This document shows positions 50,139 through 53,081 of a stretch of 53,081 nt of DNA, one piece after another. Under the pieces are notes generated by a model, which was given only the letters and a program-made list of their open reading frames with translations, had not been told where the DNA came from and did no database searches. Each line of letters begins with the position of its first letter. Position 1 is the first letter of the stretch. The position numbers and the translations under genes were made by a program. Source of the stretch: Bacillota bacterium (GTDB lineage: Bacteria; Bacillota; Clostridia; Peptostreptococcales; Anaerovoracaceae); NCBI GenBank assembly GCA_017941085.1, contig JAGAXF010000016.1, forward strand, positions 1 through 53,081. The letters are read 5' to 3'.

Positions 50139-50192
50139 TAATCATGTACAGTGAAGTTCACCTATTGTAGTGAACGAAAGATCACTTGTCAA
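50139..50192 (-). promoter_or_regulatory. Strong promoter with palindromes before the disrupted small gene
   Basis: Consensus TTGACA (50187-50192) and TACAAT (50164-50169), 17 nt apart on the minus strand. A palindrome GTGAACTTCAC lies just downstream, and AGTGA...TTCACT arms occupy the spacer, so it was probably a repressible promoter. Confidence 0.6.
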
Positions 50193-50221
50193 GGTCTTAC
50201 TTTGATTTTACATCCCGTTCT

Positions 50222-50265
50222 CATAAATAAGTAAATAAGCCTCTGAACCTTATCGGCTCAGAGGC
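50222..50265 (-). terminator. Terminator of the VTC/DUF4956 operon
   Basis: Perfect 8-bp stem GCCTCTGA/TCAGAGGC with an 11-nt loop, followed on the minus strand by TTATTTACTTATTT, ~50 nt after the DUF4956 stop. Confidence 0.8.
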
Positions 50266-50312
50266 GCTAACCTCCATTCCACGATTTCTTCATTTCTGAA
50301 CTTGGCAAGCAT

Positions 50313-50981
50313 CTACAGCTCGTTCTTTTCTTTTTGCACGAGGCCTAAGGAAATGGAAAGGTTCCCGTTTCTGCATCTTATTGCATCAATTAATTCTTTG
50401 TCGAATTCCGGCTGACGCATGACGACTCTATAAGTCAACTCATACATGGTTCCCATGTTGGTTGTCTTTACCCTGCGGAGATTGGATTTGCTGGTGTACT
50501 GAAGGAATAGGTCATCAAAGATTCCGTTGTAGCTTAAATCCTCGGGGATGGTAACCTTTAAATCTCTCTCGCTGGAACCGTTGTCACTGAAGCCTATTTT
50601 CTCCAGGAACACGAGGACCGCCAACACCAAAGCAGTAATCATGAAGCTCAGGGAAATGTATCCCATACCGAGGGCAAGGCCAACTGCCATGCTAAAGAAA
50701 ATATATGCTATTTCTTTGGCGCTTCCCGGTGCACTTCTAAATCTAACCAGCCCAAAGGCCCCAAGCACAGCCACCGATGTTCCCAGACTTCCGTTTACAA
50801 TCATGATTACTGCTGCAACCAAAACCGGGAGTACCACCAGTATCATGGCCAGGTTACTTCCTGAGGTGTCGGTGAACTTAAATGCCATGGCGATAACCAG
50901 GCCCAAGAGCAATGCTGCTCCCAATGCCATACATACGCTTAATATTGAAAACGTACCTGCGTTAAAAACACTCTCTAACAT
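50313..50981 (-). CDS. DUF4956 membrane protein
   Basis: 222 residues: four hydrophobic helices in the first ~125 residues (with the conserved GAFGLVRFRSAPG) and a cytoplasmic C-terminal domain of ~90 residues. DUF4956 genes are commonly paired with VTC-domain genes, as here (7-nt overlap), and their products are taken to be membrane partners of the polyphosphate polymerase. AGGAGG precedes the ATG. Confidence 0.9.
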   Translation of the reverse strand: MLESVFNAGTFSILSVCMALGAALLLGLVIAMAFKFTDTSGSNLAMILVVLPVLVAAVIMIVNGSLGTSVAVLGAFGLVRFRSAPGSAKEIAYIFFSMAVGLALGMGYISLSFMITALVLAVLVFLEKIGFSDNGSSERDLKVTIPEDLSYNGIFDDLFLQYTSKSNLRRVKTTNMGTMYELTYRVVMRQPEFDKELIDAIRCRNGNLSISLGLVQKEKNEL

Positions 50982-51727
50982 ACCTCGTTCCTCCTAGTAT
51001 TCCAGTTTTCCTCTCTATGAACCATCATATTGTCAAAATCAAATGCTCCAAAATCCTTCTTGTAGAAATTCCCGTATTTTGAAAACGAAGCGGGGAATAT
51101 CTGAAGCTCCGAAAGTATCTTGGTGAACCAAAGGGGTGTGCTACCCATGACTTTGCTCTCCATTAGATAATAGCCCTGGGGGATGAGCAGGTTTCCGAAG
51201 TCGCCATCCTCCAAACCCATATATTCTTTTCTGCTTCGGATATTCATATCGAAGGTAACTCTGAAGTTTTTGTCCTCGTTTCCAAAGAGAGCGACCCTGT
51301 CGTAGGCCAGATAGAGACCGCGCTCCAAGGTGTATCTATCCAGAAAGAAGTCCATCTCTCTAAGTATCTGACTGTCCTCCTTGGGACGGATTCCTTGTTC
51401 GACATAGTCGTAGGCTTCTCTAAGAGTTAATTGGATCCTTCTCTTGTTAACTACCTTGTTATATTTCTTCTTCATCTCCAGGAAGACTTTGGTATCCAAC
51501 GTTGGAATTCCGTAACTTCTCAGCCTAAGCTTCTCCTTGTAAACCGGCTTCTCTATGGATCGCCTGATCAAAAGATTGTCCGGTGTGTCGTAATATATAT
51601 TGCAAATGGTATGTTTGCCATATTCGTCTTCCGTCATATACTTGGAAAGCCTTTTTCGGAGCGCCGTATATATTGGCTGAGACATTAAATATTTTTTTTC
51701 ATATCTGTTAAACACCGCTTGTGCCAT
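50975..51727 (-). CDS. VTC-domain polyphosphate polymerase
   Basis: 250 residues. The tunnel fold of the VTC/triphosphate tunnel family shows in FNRYEKKYLMS, ICNIYYDTPDNLLIRRSIEKP, KEKLRLRSYG, VFLEMKKKYNKVVNKRR and a late MESKV. Paired basic residues and Glu residues line the tunnel. Eukaryotic Vtc4 makes polyphosphate from ATP; bacterial homologues next to DUF4956 are thought to do the same. AGGAG precedes the ATG. The metallohydrolase gene 24 nt upstream may belong to the same transcript. Confidence 0.9.
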   Translation of the reverse strand: MAQAVFNRYEKKYLMSQPIYTALRKRLSKYMTEDEYGKHTICNIYYDTPDNLLIRRSIEKPVYKEKLRLRSYGIPTLDTKVFLEMKKKYNKVVNKRRIQLTLREAYDYVEQGIRPKEDSQILREMDFFLDRYTLERGLYLAYDRVALFGNEDKNFRVTFDMNIRSRKEYMGLEDGDFGNLLIPQGYYLMESKVMGSTPLWFTKILSELQIFPASFSKYGNFYKKDFGAFDFDNMMVHREENWNTRRNEVC

Positions 51728-51751
51728 GGCTGAACTCCTTTCCTGACTTCC

Positions 51752-53081
51752 TTACTGAACCACCTTTACATCGATTCCGTCGCTTGTAATTGTTATGTCT
51801 CCATTCTTGGTTTCCATATAAGTTGCACCCATACTGCGAAGAAGCTCCAAAGTTTTTTCTTCTGCGGGATTCTTGTCGGAAGTACAGATAGCTGCGTATT
51901 CAGGTTTGGTTGCGTCCAGTAGTTCCAAGAGGGAGCTGCTATATACGCCATGGTGCGGCATCTTGATGAAATCGCAGTCCACTGCTGAGCCCTTGTCCAA
52001 CCATTCCCGAGTGAGTTTTTTCTCGGCATCTCCCATAAAGAGCAGCACGTTGGATCCGTGCGTCACCGCCGTAATCAGAGAGAAATCGTTATCGTACTCT
52101 ACATTCCCTTCCGGGATTTCGTAGGATGACGGAGACTCGATCAAAACTGTCGAAGTGCCGAATTCCAATGTCATGTCTTCGGTAAGCCTGGATACGGATA
52201 TTTCCGATTCTTTTGTTTTCTTTTCCAAGGTTGCCATAAAGTCAGTGTATTCTGTACTGGCTCCAACGTAGTCCGGCATAATTATTTTTTTGACCGGCAT
52301 CTGTTCCAGAAGCACATCTGCACCACCAACGTGATCCTTGTCATAGTGAGTTATTATCAGAGTCTCGACCTGTGTGATTCCTTTCTCTGTCAAAGTCTCC
52401 ACAAGTTCAACTCCATCCTCTTCTTCACCTGCGTCAATTACCAATGCCTCTTTTCCTTCCGTAAGGATTATCACATCAGCTTGACCAACTTTTAATATGC
52501 TTGTTTCCAACAGGGGCAGTTTTTCTGTGGTCTCTTTGGCCTTTGCTTGCATGGAACCCATTACCACAAGTCCAACACTCAGAAGGGCCATTAATGCAAT
52601 GATTGGTATTATAGTTTGCTTTTTCATATCGTTCATCAGATAGAAGCGGAACCAGGCGGTCATATAGGCGTCGAATTGCAAATGGGAATCGCCGTGGTCT
52701 ACATTCGTTTTGCGTACATAAACCTTATCAACGTCCGGCAGTAGGCCGAAGTTTTCTTCCAGACTCCACAAAGGGCAAATGCCCTGCATGATCCCCGCCT
52801 TCTCGTCCGACTCCTGCTCGGCAGAGGTTGCAGTTCCGGCGTCAAAGGTTTGCGTCCCCGCAGTCAACAGCGTCGGAACGTTTACTTTCGAGATATCATA
52901 TTCCCAGCCGTCCCCAAACACCTTGGTATGATACGATGACGTTGCGCTAACCGCGTACACCGTTTTGATCATGTCGGCGTGCGGCTGAACCGTTGCCATG
53001 TTGAATACAGCCGGGCCACCCTGAGAATGGCCGCCGACGCCGATGTTGTCCAGATCGATTTTTTTGTACAGCACACTGTCG
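51752..53081 (-). CDS. Apparent fusion of an alpha/beta hydrolase and a ComEC-like metallohydrolase (5' end outside)
   Basis: One frame is open from the window edge to 51752. The first part (53081 to ~52628) is the C-terminal half of a serine alpha/beta hydrolase: GVGGHSQGG carries the nucleophile Ser, a DVDKVYVRKTNVDHGDSHL stretch the His, and AYMTAWFRFYLMND its near-end. It breaks off there and continues at 52627 as MKKQTIIPIIALMALL, a membrane/signal helix, then a metallo-beta-lactamase domain of the ComEC C-terminal type (DAGEEEDG, THYDKDHVGG, MPHHGVYSS). I see no ribosome site before that internal ATG. It may be a deletion-made chimera. Confidence 0.7.
   Translation of the reverse strand, partial: DSVLYKKIDLDNIGVGGHSQGGPAVFNMATVQPHADMIKTVYAVSATSSYHTKVFGDGWEYDISKVNVPTLLTAGTQTFDAGTATSAEQESDEKAGIMQGICPLWSLEENFGLLPDVDKVYVRKTNVDHGDSHLQFDAYMTAWFRFYLMNDMKKQTIIPIIALMALLSVGLVVMGSMQAKAKETTEKLPLLETSILKVGQADVIILTEGKEALVIDAGEEEDGVELVETLTEKGITQVETLIITHYDKDHVGGADVLLEQMPVKKIIMPDYVGASTEYTDFMATLEKKTKESEISVSRLTEDMTLEFGTSTVLIESPSSYEIPEGNVEYDNDFSLITAVTHGSNVLLFMGDAEKKLTREWLDKGSAVDCDFIKMPHHGVYSSSLLELLDATKPEYAAICTSDKNPAEEKTLELLRSMGATYMETKNGDITITSDGIDVKVVQ

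Overview
The window looks like a chromosomal segment of a low-to-medium GC, strictly fermentative Firmicute (class Clostridia). The evidence is strong AGGAGG-type ribosome binding sites, sigma-A-type promoters, a DUF1385/PrmC/Rho block, PaaK plus ACT proteins, a malic enzyme under a GntR regulator, and many families typical of gut or oral Clostridia. A Peptostreptococcales / family XIII (Anaerovoracaceae-like) origin would fit, but that is inference. Most genes lie on the minus strand. I see no CRISPR array, prophage or complete insertion sequence.

Layout. 1-6515: edge of a membrane protein gene, tRNA-Thr(CGT), the prmC/yqhQ/rho group, a small membrane protein, and a threonyl-tRNA synthetase without its TGS domain. 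6623-17100: a long tightly packed minus-strand run of a PrsW protease, aldolase fusion, CtpE-like P-type ATPase, ACT protein, PaaK, TIM-barrel protein, two-component system and MFS transporter. 17266-24028: a D-2-hydroxyacid dehydrogenase, an E2/CAT-fold protein lacking its catalytic His, a MATE transporter fused to an RsbW-type ATPase domain, an M3 peptidase relative that has lost its zinc motif, and a membrane phosphoesterase. 24096-30122: a locus made of a 1554-residue secreted repeat protein, a 38-residue signal-peptide-only ORF and an HTH-receiver regulator; a 62-bp perfect direct repeat and a shared 16-bp promoter box tie the parts together.

30126-36181 is the most interesting unit: a RiPP-type operon with a 37-residue precursor (37 codons plus stop), a radical SAM/SPASM enzyme, an HPr-kinase-like protein, a PqqD-type chaperone, an S26 peptidase, an ABC exporter without a peptidase domain, and a nucleotidyltransferase. 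It has a near-consensus promoter and a hairpin after the precursor gene. The ancillary genes resemble those of Firmicute lasso-peptide clusters, but the lasso cyclase and transglutaminase are absent and a radical SAM enzyme stands in.

36204-50312 is accessory and partly decayed: a DUF4230 protein, a DUF3793 pseudogene, a DUF4160/DUF2442-HTH pair with its own operator (toxin-antitoxin-like), an AraC regulator opposite a peroxiredoxin, a four-domain sulfur-transfer flavoprotein with a Crp-type regulator, an ABC-F protein behind an attenuator whose four-codon leader reads MRIR, fragments around a YwaF-like gene, a lipoprotein, and a GntR/malic-enzyme locus whose transporter gene is cut to 26 codons. 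50313-53081 holds a VTC/DUF4956 polyphosphate pair and an apparent esterase-metallohydrolase chimera that runs off the edge.
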